Origin: Cytobacillus firmus DS1
Lineage (GTDB): Bacteria; Bacillota; Bacilli; Bacillales; Cytobacillaceae
Assembly: GCF_000565285.1 (NCBI RefSeq)
Contig: NZ_APVL01000001.1
Span: forward strand, 124,001 to 188,000
Length of the DNA: 64,000 nt
Direction of reading: 5' to 3'
The notes under the pieces are model-generated. The model was not told where the DNA came from, did no database searches, and worked only from the letters and a program-made list of their open reading frames with translations. Positions 31,846 to 41,070 of this stretch are shown in pieces (the first letter of the stretch is position 1; each line of letters starts with the position of its first letter). A program made the position numbers and the translations under genes.

Positions 31846-34620
31846 TCAGCGGATGCTCGCCCGATTTTTCCGGTGCTCTTTCCGGGCTGCTGCCGTTGCA
31901 TGCAGACGGATCTCTTCATCTGTCAAAGGCATCACTTTCGGAACCGGAACCGGCTTCCCCTTGTCATCCACTGCCACCATGGTCAGAAACGATTCTGTCG
32001 TCAGCTTGCTTTCGCCTGTCAGAAGGTTGGTGGATGTGACTTTCACATAGACTTCCATCGATGTCCGCCCTGTTGAAGTGACATAAGCTTCCAGGCTAAG
32101 GGCGTCCCCGACTGTGGCAGAGGACAGGAAATCAACCGAGTCAATCGAGGCCGTTACGACTACGCGATTAGAATGCTTCATGGCCGCAAGCGCCGCAATT
32201 TCGTCGATATACGACAGCACTTTTCCGCCGAAGATGGTTTGCAGGTGATTTGTATCAGGCGGGAGGACCAGTCTCGTCTGAATGGTTTTCGAGACATCCG
32301 TTGAATGGGCCTCTTCTAATTGATCCGCTTCCACCCATTCGGCTAACAGCTTTTCCCTGGCCAGCCTTGCTGCGTCCACCATCACTTTAAGTGCCTCAGT
32401 GGTTTCAGTCACGCCGCGTGTTTTCAGCCCGCAATCAGGGTTAATCCAGAATAGCTTCGGACCCAGGACTTGCAGGGCCCGGCCGATATTCCTTGTCATC
32501 TCCTCAACACTTGGAACACGCGGACTGTGAATATCATAAATTCCCAGGCCGATGCCTTTGGAATACGTGCTTTCCTCGAAAGCTCCAATCAGCTCGCCAT
32601 GGCTCCTGGAGGTTTCGATGGAAATGACATCCGCATCCAGCGCATCGATCGCTTCGATAATATCTTTAAAATTGGAGTAGCACATATGGGTGTGGATTTG
32701 GGTTTCATTTTTAACAGATGCCGTTGCCAGTTTAAATGCATCTACGGCCGCATGCAGGTAGCTGTCCCAATTCTTTCTTTTTAGAGGAAGTCCTTCCCTG
32801 AGGGCCGGCTCATCCACCTGGATCATCCGGATTCCATGCTCCTCCAATGTTTCGATTTCTTTTCTTAATGCCAAGGCAATTTGATTTGCAACTGTAAACC
32901 GAGGGAGATCATTCCGGACAAATGACCAGTTCAGGATCGTGATCGGACCTGTCAGCATGCCTTTTACTGGCTTTGATGTCAGTGATTGGGCATAGACGGA
33001 TTCCTTCAGGGTCATCGGCGCCTGGAAAAACACATCACCATAAATGATCGGCGGTTTAACACAGCGAGAGCCATACGACTGAACCCATCCCAGCTTCGTA
33101 AATTGAAAGCCGCCGAGCTTTTCGCCGAAATACTCAACCATGTCGGTCCGCTCAAATTCGCCGTGGACAAGCACATCCAGACCTAAATCTTCCTGGATTT
33201 GAATCCACTTCTTGATCTCCGCCTGAATAAATTGCTCGTACTCTTCATGTGTCAGCTCGCCTTTTCGAAATTTTTGCCTCTGCTTCCGGACTTCATGTGT
33301 CTGCGGAAGGCTGCCGATTGTAGTAGTGGGGAGGATTGGCAGCTTAAAAGCCGCTTCCTGTGCCTGATGGCGAACCTCAAACGGGGCGGACCGCTCCATT
33401 TTTACCGTGTTGAGATTATTCATTTTTTTCCGCACAGCCGGGTGATGGCGCTCATGTGAATCGGCCAGCTTTTTTATCGCAGCCAAGCTTTCCGAGATTT
33501 TATGCGCCGCTTTCTCTTTGCCGTTCTGTACCCCTTTGGCAAGGATGGTGATTTCCCGCAGCTTTTCATCAGCAAAGGAGAGACTGCCTTTTAAAGCGGC
33601 ATCCAATCTGTCTTCATTTTGAACCGTTACAGGAACATGCAGAAGGGAAGAAGACGGCTGGATAATCAGGTTCTCGGCATATTCAGAAATTTCCTCAAGC
33701 AGGCTGAAGCATTCGGCCAAATCTGCCCTCCAGATATTCCGCCCATCAATCACACCTGCAGCAAGCACTTTGTCCTTCGGAAACCCAAACCCCTTTAAGG
33801 CTTCCAGATTACTGCCTCCATCATGAACAAAGTCCAGGCCAATTCCATGAACAGGGAGGGAAACCACATCTTCAAAAAATTCCACAGAGTCAAAATAGGT
33901 CTGCAGGATCAGCTTGATGTTCGGGACCGCTTCACTCAAAATTCCGTAAACCTCTTTAAAAAGCCGAATATCTTCCTGAGAAAGCGTGCTGCAAAGAATC
34001 GGCTCGTCCATTTGCACCCACTCGGCGCCTGCCTCCTGGAGTTCCTTCAGTACCTGAGCATACAGGGGCACAAACAGATGCACCATTTGAGTGAATTCAC
34101 TCTTTTTATATCCTTTCGCCAATTTTACAAAGGTGATGGGGCCGAGGATAACAGACTTGCCGGCAATGCCAAGCTTCTGTTTCGCTTCTTTAAAAAGTTC
34201 ACGCGGCCGGTTTTCAGCAAGGAAAGGGGTAGTTTGATCCAGCTCCGGTACAATATAGTGATAGTTCGTGTTAAACCATTTTGTCATTTCACAGGCTACA
34301 GCAGAAGAATTGCCTCTGGCCATGTCAAAATAGGTCTCCAATGAAACCTTGCCTCCACCATAGGCGAAGCGTGCAGGCACTAATCCAAACATCACAGCCG
34401 TGTCCAATACGTGATCGTACATGCTCCAATCTCCTACAGGCACCAGATCGATGCCTTGCTCCAGCTGGTTTTTCAGATGGTTCAGGCGCAGTTCTTCCAT
34501 TTGTCTTAAGAAGGTTTCTTTATCTGCAGTGCCGTTCCAATATTGCTCGAGTGCCTTCTTCCATTCCCGATGTTCGCCAATACGCGGATAGCCTAAACTG
34601 GAACTCTTAGTTTTTACCAA
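31846..34620 (-). CDS. metE: Fusion of cobalamin-independent methionine synthase (MetE) and acyl-CoA thioesterase
   Basis: One 924-codon frame. Residues 1 to about 760 are a complete MetE: N-terminal [19 protein letters not shown], folate-binding half, and a C-terminal barrel with zinc ligands in HTHMCYSNF and [11 protein letters not shown]. MetE methylates homocysteine from 5-methyltetrahydrofolate. From about residue 775 the chain continues without a stop into a hot-dog thioesterase of the YkhA type ([60 protein letters not shown]). This second part is normally a separate protein of about 160 aa. The start is TTG 34620 behind GGGAGTG. A cobalamin riboswitch lies upstream, so expression should fall when B12 is plentiful. 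Fusion may be real or reflect a lost stop. Confidence 0.93.
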   Translation of the reverse strand: MVKTKSSSLGYPRIGEHREWKKALEQYWNGTADKETFLRQMEELRLNHLKNQLEQGIDLVPVGDWSMYDHVLDTAVMFGLVPARFAYGGGKVSLETYFDMARGNSSAVACEMTKWFNTNYHYIVPELDQTTPFLAENRPRELFKEAKQKLGIAGKSVILGPITFVKLAKGYKKSEFTQMVHLFVPLYAQVLKELQEAGAEWVQMDEPILCSTLSQEDIRLFKEVYGILSEAVPNIKLILQTYFDSVEFFEDVVSLPVHGIGLDFVHDGGSNLEALKGFGFPKDKVLAAGVIDGRNIWRADLAECFSLLEEISEYAENLIIQPSSSLLHVPVTVQNEDRLDAALKGSLSFADEKLREITILAKGVQNGKEKAAHKISESLAAIKKLADSHERHHPAVRKKMNNLNTVKMERSAPFEVRHQAQEAAFKLPILPTTTIGSLPQTHEVRKQRQKFRKGELTHEEYEQFIQAEIKKWIQIQEDLGLDVLVHGEFERTDMVEYFGEKLGGFQFTKLGWVQSYGSRCVKPPIIYGDVFFQAPMTLKESVYAQSLTSKPVKGMLTGPITILNWSFVRNDLPRFTVANQIALALRKEIETLEEHGIRMIQVDEPALREGLPLKRKNWDSYLHAAVDAFKLATASVKNETQIHTHMCYSNFKDIIEAIDALDADVISIETSRSHGELIGAFEESTYSKGIGLGIYDIHSPRVPSVEEMTRNIGRALQVLGPKLFWINPDCGLKTRGVTETTEALKVMVDAARLAREKLLAEWVEADQLEEAHSTDVSKTIQTRLVLPPDTNHLQTIFGGKVLSYIDEIAALAAMKHSNRVVVTASIDSVDFLSSATVGDALSLEAYVTSTGRTSMEVYVKVTSTNLLTGESKLTTESFLTMVAVDDKGKPVPVPKVMPLTDEEIRLHATAAARKEHRKNRASIR

Positions 34621-34650
34621 TCTGTCAACACTCCCGTCCTTTTTCTCTGT

Positions 34651-34688
34651 AAAAATAAAAAATCTCTCTTTTCATCGAAAAGAGAGAT
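34651..34688 (-). terminator. Riboswitch-associated intrinsic terminator
   Basis: On the minus strand, stem ATCTCTCTTTTC/GAAAAGAGAGAT followed by TTTTTTATTTTT, between the cobalamin aptamer and the metE start. It is the expected expression platform. Confidence 0.88.
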
Positions 34689-34769
34689 AAATGTGCATAA
34701 TCAAATAGAGTTGGGGCGTCCCCGACTTGCTTACCTCACTCCTCTCTATATACCCGTAGAGTACAAGTG

Positions 34770-34948
34770 CATACAACAGGCAGGTCTCCTGGCTCTGGTT
34801 CTCCGCAGCTTAATCCCTTCCCATTTCAGATGAAACAGTGGTTTGATATAAGCAGCTCCCCAATACAGTGGCGGGACCGCGCCGGCATTTAACCGGTCTT
34901 CCCTTTTAACTGAACAATTTCGTTCAGCACCTGAAGCATTTGTTATGA
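34770..34948 (-). promoter_or_regulatory. Cobalamin (B12) riboswitch
   Basis: Read on the minus strand, the region contains GGTGCTGAACG, GGGAAGACCGGTTAAATGCC, the core GCGGTCCCGCCACTG and, at 34779-34794, the B12 box AGCCAGGAGACCTGCC. These are in the usual order for the adenosylcobalamin aptamer. A terminator follows before metE, consistent with repression of the B12-independent enzyme when B12 is available. Confidence 0.95.
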
Positions 34949-35051
34949 AATTGTCTGATGATGCTAGCGGATCAGAAAACTCCGCAAAAATTTAAAAAAT
35001 TTAAATTTAATGAAAATACTAGCATGGGATCCTGATGCTGTCAAAAGATTT

Positions 35052-35972
35052 TTAATACAGAACTCTCCACAAATAAAAAACAGCATACGCTTCCCAATTC
35101 TCCCAGCGGGCTGAATATGTCAGAATTTCCTCTCTCGCAGGCTTCCTTTCAGAGCCTGTGATCACTTTGATCGCATTATGCAGGCCGACATCATCGATAG
35201 GAAAAGCGTTCGGGAAGCGCAGGCACCGCATGAGGACATAATGGGCGGTCCAGGGGCCGATGCCGCGTATATTCGTTAGCCTTTTTTCTGCAGCTTTTAC
35301 ATTTCCCTCTTTCAGCAAGTCCTCTTTTGAAAGCTCGCCATTTGCAATTAAGCGGGCTATGTCTATCAGATATTCGCATTTTTTAACGGTCATTTTTAAG
35401 TCGGCAAGGTCTTCGATGGTTAATCCCGCAATTGTTTCAGCGGACGGAAAGAGCCAGTATTTGTTCCGGCCGATTTCCAGCGACTCCCCATATTTTTCAA
35501 CGAGCCGCCGCTTTAGTGTATACGCATATGCAAGGTTAATCTGCTGCCCAAGGATTCCCCAGGCAAGAGCCTCGAATAAGTCGGGAATTCCCATAACTCT
35601 CAGTCCGAAAAATTTCTCTGCAGGCTTTTTCAGCAAGGGATCTGTTTGTGCCATCTCATAAAATGGGGTCAGGCTGGCTCCAAGGTCGAACCAATTATGA
35701 ATATATTCCGCAATCTCCGCTTTCATTTGATGCGTGACGGGCTTATGAATGATGACGGAGAGAGATTGATCTGACACAGCACTTATTTCAATCAGCAGCT
35801 TTTCATTCCCGAAGGAAAGGGCGCGTCTAATGATCTCGCCGGAAATCTCATAAAGGCATTCATTAGCTGATCGTGACAAGTATCGCAGGTTTTCAGGAAA
35901 GCTGAATTCAGGCGGAGTGAAAAGGACCAGGCCATTTTCATCCTCTTTCCAGTTAACAAAGTGAGAGCTCAT
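35052..35972 (-). CDS. alkA: DNA-3-methyladenine glycosylase (AlkA)
   Basis: A 306-aa base-excision enzyme. The helix-hairpin-helix GPD domain is in the second half: GLRVMGIPDLFEALAWGILGQQINLAYA (about residue 122 on), RLTNIRGIGPWTAHYVLMRCLR (HhH, about 231) and FPIDDVGLHNAI with the catalytic Asp. AlkA removes alkylated bases. AAGGAGG precedes ATG 35972. It is divergent from adaA-adaB, the same neighbourhood as in B. subtilis, where these genes form the adaptive response to alkylation. The 119-bp region between them should contain the shared Ada-responsive promoter. Confidence 0.92.
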   Translation of the reverse strand: MSSHFVNWKEDENGLVLFTPPEFSFPENLRYLSRSANECLYEISGEIIRRALSFGNEKLLIEISAVSDQSLSVIIHKPVTHQMKAEIAEYIHNWFDLGASLTPFYEMAQTDPLLKKPAEKFFGLRVMGIPDLFEALAWGILGQQINLAYAYTLKRRLVEKYGESLEIGRNKYWLFPSAETIAGLTIEDLADLKMTVKKCEYLIDIARLIANGELSKEDLLKEGNVKAAEKRLTNIRGIGPWTAHYVLMRCLRFPNAFPIDDVGLHNAIKVITGSERKPAREEILTYSARWENWEAYAVFYLWRVLY

Positions 35973-36091
35973 TTGGATTCCTCCTTATCTTTATTGTAAG
36001 GCCTCAGGATTACGTAATCTTGCGTTTATATTTAGGAAATCGCTGATGATGTGTATTTTTTGTGTATACTTTTTAGCAGAGGTGAGCGCAG

Positions 36092-36667
36092 TTGGCTTAT
36101 GAACAGATTCCGGAAGAATACTGGATCGCAATAAAGGATTGCGACAAATCCTATGATGATCTCTTTCTTTATGGAGTTAAAACGACAGGAATATTCTGCA
36201 GGCCATCGTGCCGGTCGAGAGTTCCGAATATCGGCAATGTCGCTATTTTTAAAAATGCCGCTCAAGCACTGGCTGAAAATTTCAGGCCGTGCAAGCGCTG
36301 CAAACCGGATGGCCACAGCCTGCCTGCAGAAGAATGGATTAAGCAAATAACCGGGTGGATCGATCAGCATTATAAAGACCCGATTACATTACATCAATTG
36401 GGGGACCTGTTTCATGGAAGTCCCTATCATTTGCAGCGGGTATTCAAACGGGTCACCGGGAAGTCGCCCACAGAGTATATTCAGGATATACGGCTCGAAA
36501 AAGCCGTTCATATGCTGGAGGCCGGGGAGCAATCGATTGCCGATGTCGGTGCATCAGCAGGATTCCCCAGCACCCCTTATTTTATCTCTTTATTTAAAAA
36601 GAAGCTGGGCACAACGCCTGCGGTATATAGAAACAAAACAAGGGAGGAGCGGAAGAATGGATATTGA
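36092..36667 (+). CDS. adaA: Methylphosphotriester-DNA methyltransferase/transcriptional activator AdaA
   Basis: A 191-aa two-domain protein. The N-terminal Ada metal-binding domain has the four Cys ligands in FCRPSCRSR (the first is the methyl acceptor) and RPCKRCKPDG. The C-terminal AraC-type domain has both helix-turn-helix units (LHQLGDLFHGSPYHLQRVFK and SIADVGASAGFPSTPYFISLFKK). Methylation from DNA phosphotriesters turns it into an activator of its own operon and probably of alkA. TTG 36092 follows AGAGGTGAG. It overlaps adaB by 11 bp. Confidence 0.93.
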   Translation: MAYEQIPEEYWIAIKDCDKSYDDLFLYGVKTTGIFCRPSCRSRVPNIGNVAIFKNAAQALAENFRPCKRCKPDGHSLPAEEWIKQITGWIDQHYKDPITLHQLGDLFHGSPYHLQRVFKRVTGKSPTEYIQDIRLEKAVHMLEAGEQSIADVGASAGFPSTPYFISLFKKKLGTTPAVYRNKTREERKNGY

Positions 36668-37154
36668 ATGGGCGAAACTGCAGGAAGGAGAATGGAGCCT
36701 GTATCTGGCGAAAACAGAAAAGGGTCTCTGCTATATAGGAAGTGATCCGGAATTTATTGATTTTGAAAGGTCGCTGAAAAAATTTAATCCAGCTGCAGTG
36801 CTTGTGGAAAATAAAGAAGCATTGCAGCCATACATGATGGAAATACAGGAATTTCTTCTGGGAACAAGACAAGTTTTTTCAATGGACCTCGATGTGAAAG
36901 GCACTCCGTTCCAAGAGGAAGTCTGGGAGGCATTAGCACAGATCCCTTACGGAAAAACAGTCTCTTATTCGGACATCGCAGAGAAAATAAACAGGCCGCA
37001 GTCAGTAAGGGCAGCAGGGAAAGCAATCGGTGCCAATCCGCTGTTGATCGCGGTCCCATGCCATCGTGTCATCGGAAAAAATGGTGCGATAACCGGCTAT
37101 CGCGGGGGCATAAAAATGAAGCAGACTCTACTTGAATTAGAGAAACAAGGCTGA
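36657..37154 (+). CDS. adaB: Methylated-DNA-[protein]-cysteine S-methyltransferase (AdaB/Ogt)
   Basis: A 165-aa O6-alkylguanine repair protein. The active-site motif PCHRVIG (Cys acceptor) is near residue 130, preceded by FQEEVWEALAQIPYGKTVSYSDIA and followed by GYRGGIKMKQTLLELE. It transfers the alkyl group from O6-methylguanine to its own Cys and is not turned over. ATG 36657 is chosen (GGGAGGAG upstream); an open frame continues far upstream in adaA but is not the start. Coupled to adaA. Confidence 0.95.
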   Translation: MDIEWAKLQEGEWSLYLAKTEKGLCYIGSDPEFIDFERSLKKFNPAAVLVENKEALQPYMMEIQEFLLGTRQVFSMDLDVKGTPFQEEVWEALAQIPYGKTVSYSDIAEKINRPQSVRAAGKAIGANPLLIAVPCHRVIGKNGAITGYRGGIKMKQTLLELEKQG

Positions 37155-37178
37155 AGAGATGATCCTCTTCTTTTTTTC
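37153..37178 (+). terminator. Intrinsic terminator after adaA-adaB
   Basis: Stem GAAGAG/CTCTTC at the adaB stop, followed by a long T run. Confidence 0.7.
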
Positions 37179-37280
37179 AGCAGCTATAGCGTCATAATTT
37201 TAAAGGGAACTTTTTCCTCCCGCATCCGTAAAAATAGGTAAGTAAACGAAGTGTGCGCAAAGGCGGAGGAGGAAAAAAGG

Positions 37281-37709
37281 ATGTATGTAATTGATCCCAT
37301 GTTCTGGCCTAAGCTTTTACTCTTAATAACGAGTGTTGGAGCATTAATCTATTTCTTCGAATTCGGTTTGAGGAAATGGCTGAAGGTTGAGAAAAAGAAG
37401 TTTTTTTCTTATAACCATATCAATGATAAACATAAAAAGGTGGATTGGACCATTCGAATAGGGTTTTTAGTGACCATCCTGGCCGGAGGCATTTTTAACA
37501 TGACGAGGAATCCGATGGAATGGCTATGGTTTTTAGAACCATGGTTCCTCCTCTTTGTTTTTATCGGTGTTTCAGAAATCGCCAGGGCTTTTATGGAGTG
37601 GAAATATGCCGAAAACCGCAGGGCTTATATGGTGACCATTATCAGTCTGGCCTTTGTTTTAATTTTGCTATTCACAGTTATTAAGACTGATTTTTTCTGG
37701 ATGCTATAG
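37281..37709 (+). CDS. DUF4181-type membrane protein
   Basis: A 142-aa protein with about four hydrophobic segments (residues 10-27, 60-75, 87-105 and 120-136). FELGLRKWLKVEK-like sequence (FGLRKWLKVEKKKFFSYNHIN) and GVSEIARAFMEWKYAENRRAY are the conserved parts of DUF4181 proteins, common and often multi-copy in Bacillus-like genomes. ATG 37281 is used because GGAGGAGG precedes it; a GTG at 37251 is in frame. Function unknown. Confidence 0.75.
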   Translation: MYVIDPMFWPKLLLLITSVGALIYFFEFGLRKWLKVEKKKFFSYNHINDKHKKVDWTIRIGFLVTILAGGIFNMTRNPMEWLWFLEPWFLLFVFIGVSEIARAFMEWKYAENRRAYMVTIISLAFVLILLFTVIKTDFFWML

Positions 37710-37801
37710 ACTTATAATGGGGTCATCGAATAATTTTCACAGATGAAATCCAATTAATCTAGTATTATATATAGTAAATAAACAAAAAGGGGAAATACAC
37801 A

Positions 37802-38287
37802 GTGGATATACAGAAAATAATCACGACTCGCCGCAACATAAAAAAATTCAAATCTGATAAAGTGGAGCATCGTCTAATCACCTCCTGGCTGGAGGCTGCG
37901 ACCATGGCACCCAACCATAAAATGACGGAGCCATGGGAAGTGTTATTTGTTGGTCCGGAAACAAGGGCTAAGCTGAATCACAAGACCGATTTTTTTCAGG
38001 CACCGGAAGTGCTGGCGATCCTATCCAGGCATGGAGCAAGCGACCTGGAACGAAATGAGAACATGGCTGCAGTATCATGTTTTATCCAGAACTTTATGCT
38101 GATGGCATGGGCATCAGGAGTGGGGACATTCTGGTCTTCCCTGGGAGTTTCAGCTGCAGCAAGAACTGCTTTAAATGTCCCGGATAATTACGATGTAGTT
38201 GGTATTTTTGGAGTAGGCTTTCCTGAGGAGGTTCCTGAAGCGAAGGAGCGTACACCGATTGAAAAGAAAATAAAGCATTTATCTTAA
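37802..38287 (+). CDS. Nitroreductase-family protein
   Basis: A 161-aa FMN-dependent oxidoreductase. The N-terminal ITTRRNIKKFKSDKVEHRLI is the FMN-phosphate-binding motif; WLEAATMAPNHKMTEPWEVLFV and SCFIQNFMLMAWASGVGTFWSS complete the pattern. It is on the short side for the family. Members reduce nitro compounds or quinones or act as desaturases, so the substrate cannot be named. GTG 37802 follows AAAGGGGAAA. Monocistronic with its own terminator. Confidence 0.9.
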   Translation: MDIQKIITTRRNIKKFKSDKVEHRLITSWLEAATMAPNHKMTEPWEVLFVGPETRAKLNHKTDFFQAPEVLAILSRHGASDLERNENMAAVSCFIQNFMLMAWASGVGTFWSSLGVSAAARTALNVPDNYDVVGIFGVGFPEEVPEAKERTPIEKKIKHLS

Positions 38288-38298
38288 GTATTTTTATA

Positions 38299-38330
38299 GG
38301 GCGCCTATCCGATGGATGGCGCTCTTTTTT
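38299..38330 (+). terminator. Intrinsic terminator after the nitroreductase gene
   Basis: Stem GGGCGCC-TATCC/GGAT-GGCGCTC followed by TTTTTT. Confidence 0.85.
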
Positions 38331-38395
38331 GTTTTTGTTAGAATATGGTATGATTTTAAAGTAATAGATTTATATCTACCAGAGGGGGTCATATA

Positions 38396-38734
38396 ATGAT
38401 CTTCCAGGCTATTTTAATCATTTTAATATGGGCGATTCCGATTTTCCTTTTTATAAAAACTTATAAAAAAATGGCTAAAGAGGAACAGCAGGATGCTAGG
38501 GAAGTGTTGAAAAGCCCTTCATTTCTCCTGATTTTTGGAGGCTGCTGCATAGGTTTTCAAGTCTTTATTACCGGCAGTATTTCAGAAATCAAAATCATTC
38601 AGCATATAGGTGCAGGCTTAGTGTTCATCAGCTTTGTTTCAGGATGTATGGCCGCTTTCAGACAGAGGCTGGTTATAAAGGGCCTGGCCTTAATGATTGT
38701 TGGAATAATTGGTGCAATTGTTTATATTATCTAG
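38396..38734 (+). CDS. Small integral membrane protein (112 aa), unknown function
   Basis: Four hydrophobic segments can be placed (about residues 2-21, 44-60, 69-87 and 94-112) with a charged stretch (KTYKKMAKEEQQDAREVLK) after the first. No family was recognised. AGAGGGGGT precedes ATG 38396. The lipoprotein gene begins 15 bp after its stop, so the two are probably one operon. Confidence 0.65.
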   Translation: MIFQAILIILIWAIPIFLFIKTYKKMAKEEQQDAREVLKSPSFLLIFGGCCIGFQVFITGSISEIKIIQHIGAGLVFISFVSGCMAAFRQRLVIKGLALMIVGIIGAIVYII

Positions 38735-38749
38735 GCAGAGGTGATTAGT

Positions 38750-39268
38750 ATGACAAGAGAGATTTCTTACATAATGCTAATTTTAACCATTTTACTATCA
38801 GCTTGCACTCAAACTCCTGATTTCGAGCCGTATGAAGGAAGGACATTAAGGATTGCGGTCGTTGGAGACCCGCCGGAAGTAAATGCAGAACAAGTGAAGT
38901 TTAATGAAATTTCTTTTGATGAACTTTTAAATGAGGAATTAAGCTCTTATGACGCAGTTATAATGACGGAGAAAAACCTTCCTGAGGCTGCTGAAGCCAA
39001 CTATTCAGATACCTATTCAGATTCATCCATTCCATTCTTTTTTATATCAGCCAGCAGTCATATCCCGTTTACTGTTAAAGCCACAGAATATAATAATTCA
39101 TGGAAATGGAAAGCTGGTAAAAGCTATGCTGTGGGTGTTCTTAAATCGAAAAAAAATAATGCATTTCATAGTTGGGGGTATGGGTTGTATAATGACGAAA
39201 TGACTGATGAATCTATTCGTGATGTGTATTCGAGAATTTTTAAGACCATAGAAGAGCTTAATCACTAA
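38750..39268 (+). CDS. Putative lipoprotein (172 aa), unknown function
   Basis: A signal peptide with a lipobox (TILLSAC, Cys at about residue 19) points to a membrane-anchored lipoprotein. The mature part is acidic with the stretch LRIAVVGDPPEVNAEQVKF followed by FDELLNEELSSYDAVIMTEKNL, which looks like an alpha/beta fold, but no family was recognised. ATG 38750 is chosen because CAGAGGTGATT lies just upstream; a GTG at 38741 overlaps that site. Encoded directly after a small membrane protein. Confidence 0.7.
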   Translation: MTREISYIMLILTILLSACTQTPDFEPYEGRTLRIAVVGDPPEVNAEQVKFNEISFDELLNEELSSYDAVIMTEKNLPEAAEANYSDTYSDSSIPFFFISASSHIPFTVKATEYNNSWKWKAGKSYAVGVLKSKKNNAFHSWGYGLYNDEMTDESIRDVYSRIFKTIEELNH

Positions 39269-39388
39269 TGAAAAATAGATCTTTTCAATTATTCTGCTTG
39301 TGGAATAATAGTAACTGACCTATCCTAATGACTTAAAGAAATTGTGCCGGGATGAATGGTGACCATTATTCCAGTAAAGAGGGATATT

Positions 39389-40063
39389 ATGTATAAAATC
39401 ATGTTGATAGAAGACGATGAAAAAATTAGACGGATTGTCGCTGATACGTTAAAAAAATGGCAATATGATGTGGTGGAGGCAACCCAATTTGACCAGGTGC
39501 TGACGGAATTTGAGCAGACAAGTCCACACCTCATTTTATTAGATATCAATCTTCCCGTTTTTGATGGATACTACTGGTGCCAGCAAATACGCTCTGTTTC
39601 AAAAGTGCCGATCATTTTTCTTTCCTCCAGAAATCAAAATATGGATATAATAATGGCCATTAATATGGGCGGGGATGATTTTATCCAGAAGCCCTTTGAT
39701 TTGGATATCCTTCTCGCGAAGATCAGTGCGCTCATCCGCCGGAAGTATACATATCAGGAAGATGAGATTATCCGTTTTATCCATCGCGGCCTGAAATTAA
39801 ATGTGACCAATTCAACGATTGAATTTAATGGACAAAGCAATGAGCTAAGCCGGAATGAATTCATTCTTTTGCAATTGATGATGCGGAATATCGGGAAAAT
39901 TGTCTCGAGGGATGACTTAATGCAGGCACTATGGAATGAGGAGCAGTTTGTCGATGATAATACACTTACCGTGAATGTGAATCGGATGCGCAGGAAAATT
40001 GCAGCAATTGGATTAGAGGACTTCATTGTCACTCGGAAAGGGTTAGGGTATTTAATTGAATGA
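39389..40063 (+). CDS. BceR-like response regulator (module 1)
   Basis: A 224-aa OmpR-type regulator. The receiver domain has LIEDDEK, Asp52-like acceptor in LLDINLPVFDGYYWCQQIR and the Lys of QKPFDLDIL; a winged helix follows (SNELSRNEFILLQLMMRN, TLTVNVNRMRRKI). The segment DGYYWC is typical of regulators of Bce-type antimicrobial-peptide detoxification modules. ATG 39389 has AAAGAGGGA upstream. It overlaps the kinase gene by ATGA. Its likely target is the promoter of the converging ABC genes, where a matching inverted repeat lies (45433). Confidence 0.92.
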   Translation: MYKIMLIEDDEKIRRIVADTLKKWQYDVVEATQFDQVLTEFEQTSPHLILLDINLPVFDGYYWCQQIRSVSKVPIIFLSSRNQNMDIIMAINMGGDDFIQKPFDLDILLAKISALIRRKYTYQEDEIIRFIHRGLKLNVTNSTIEFNGQSNELSRNEFILLQLMMRNIGKIVSRDDLMQALWNEEQFVDDNTLTVNVNRMRRKIAAIGLEDFIVTRKGLGYLIE

Positions 40064-41055
40064 ACTTCCTTAGTTTTCTATCCTATGAAAAACCTTATAT
40101 AGTCCTCTATCTGATCAGTTTCCTGATTTCAGCAGCGATCTTTTTTACTGATATCAATGGCAGCCTGGCATGGGGAACCTTCCTTTACGCCTTCTCCCTA
40201 TCTTCTATTGTATTAATCGGGTTTTTAGTATATCGGTACCAGCAAAATCTGCGTGTGATTAGGCAATTGGAAAGGGCGGAATATGACAGCCTGTCTCTGG
40301 AAGGAGAGTACGCTAAAGCCCACATCGATGAGCTGAAGCGTGAACATATCCGTGAAATGAACCGGATTCAGGACAGGCAGAAGGAACATTACGACTTTAT
40401 CGTCTCCTGGTTCCATGAAATCAAAACACCGATTGCCGTTCTTCGCCTGCTGCAGCAAACCGATATGGACGAAGGCAGCTTAAGAGAAGAAATCACAAAA
40501 ATTGAGAATTATGTTGATCAAGCACTCTATTACGCTAAACTTGACAGCTTTAATCAGGATTATGATATCCAGAAATGTGATATTATCAAGATTCTTAAGG
40601 ATATTGTAAAGTCTCACTCCAAAACCTTTATTTCAAAAAATATCCGCATCCACATTCAGGCAGATATGCTGGAGGTTCAAAGTGATCCTAAATGGCTCCA
40701 GTTCATCGTCAATCAGCTTCTGACAAACAGTTTGAAATATACAGAACCTGGCGGAGAGATCACCATTTCCATATCGGAAACTCCACAAGAAAAACAGCTC
40801 TTGATTCGGGATAATGGGATTGGCATCAGCCAGAAAGATCTTCCGAGGGTATTTAATCGCGGTTTTACCGGAGAAACGGGACGATTGTATTCGAAGTCGA
40901 CCGGAATGGGTTTATATTTAGCCCAGCAGTTAAGCAATAAGTTAGGGCATTACATTAGCTGTAAGTCGAATGTGAGAGAGTACACCCAATTTATCGTTCA
41001 CTTCCCGCTCGATAGCGATCCGTTTTTAATAATGCAAAAAACACACGATGAGTAA
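40060..41055 (+). CDS. BceS-like intramembrane-sensing histidine kinase (module 1)
   Basis: A 331-aa kinase with only two membrane helices (about residues 14-30 and 38-58) and almost no outside loop, as in BceS, which senses peptide flux through its ABC transporter rather than the peptide itself. Phospho-acceptor His is in WFHEIKTPIAVLRLL (about 126); the ATPase domain has NQLLTNSLKYTE, DNGIGI and STGMGLYLAQQL. Its last 15 bases, including the stop, are inside the 30-bp repeat created by the adjacent insertion sequence, so the reading frame survived intact. Confidence 0.92.
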   Translation: MNFLSFLSYEKPYIVLYLISFLISAAIFFTDINGSLAWGTFLYAFSLSSIVLIGFLVYRYQQNLRVIRQLERAEYDSLSLEGEYAKAHIDELKREHIREMNRIQDRQKEHYDFIVSWFHEIKTPIAVLRLLQQTDMDEGSLREEITKIENYVDQALYYAKLDSFNQDYDIQKCDIIKILKDIVKSHSKTFISKNIRIHIQADMLEVQSDPKWLQFIVNQLLTNSLKYTEPGGEITISISETPQEKQLLIRDNGIGISQKDLPRVFNRGFTGETGRLYSKSTGMGLYLAQQLSNKLGHYISCKSNVREYTQFIVHFPLDSDPFLIMQKTHDE

Positions 41056-41070
41056 TGTAACTCATCGTGT
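41041..41070. repeat. Left 30-bp target-site duplication of the IS element
   Basis: Identical to 42639-42668. It contains the stem ACACGATGAGT/ACTCATCGTGT with a 6-nt loop, which was the shared terminator of the converging genes. Confidence 0.9.

Noticed and set aside
36414..36656. Long N-terminal extension of the AdaB frame
   Set aside because: The extension overlaps adaA in another frame and has no family similarity; ATG 36657 has a proper ribosome binding site and gives the normal Ogt length.
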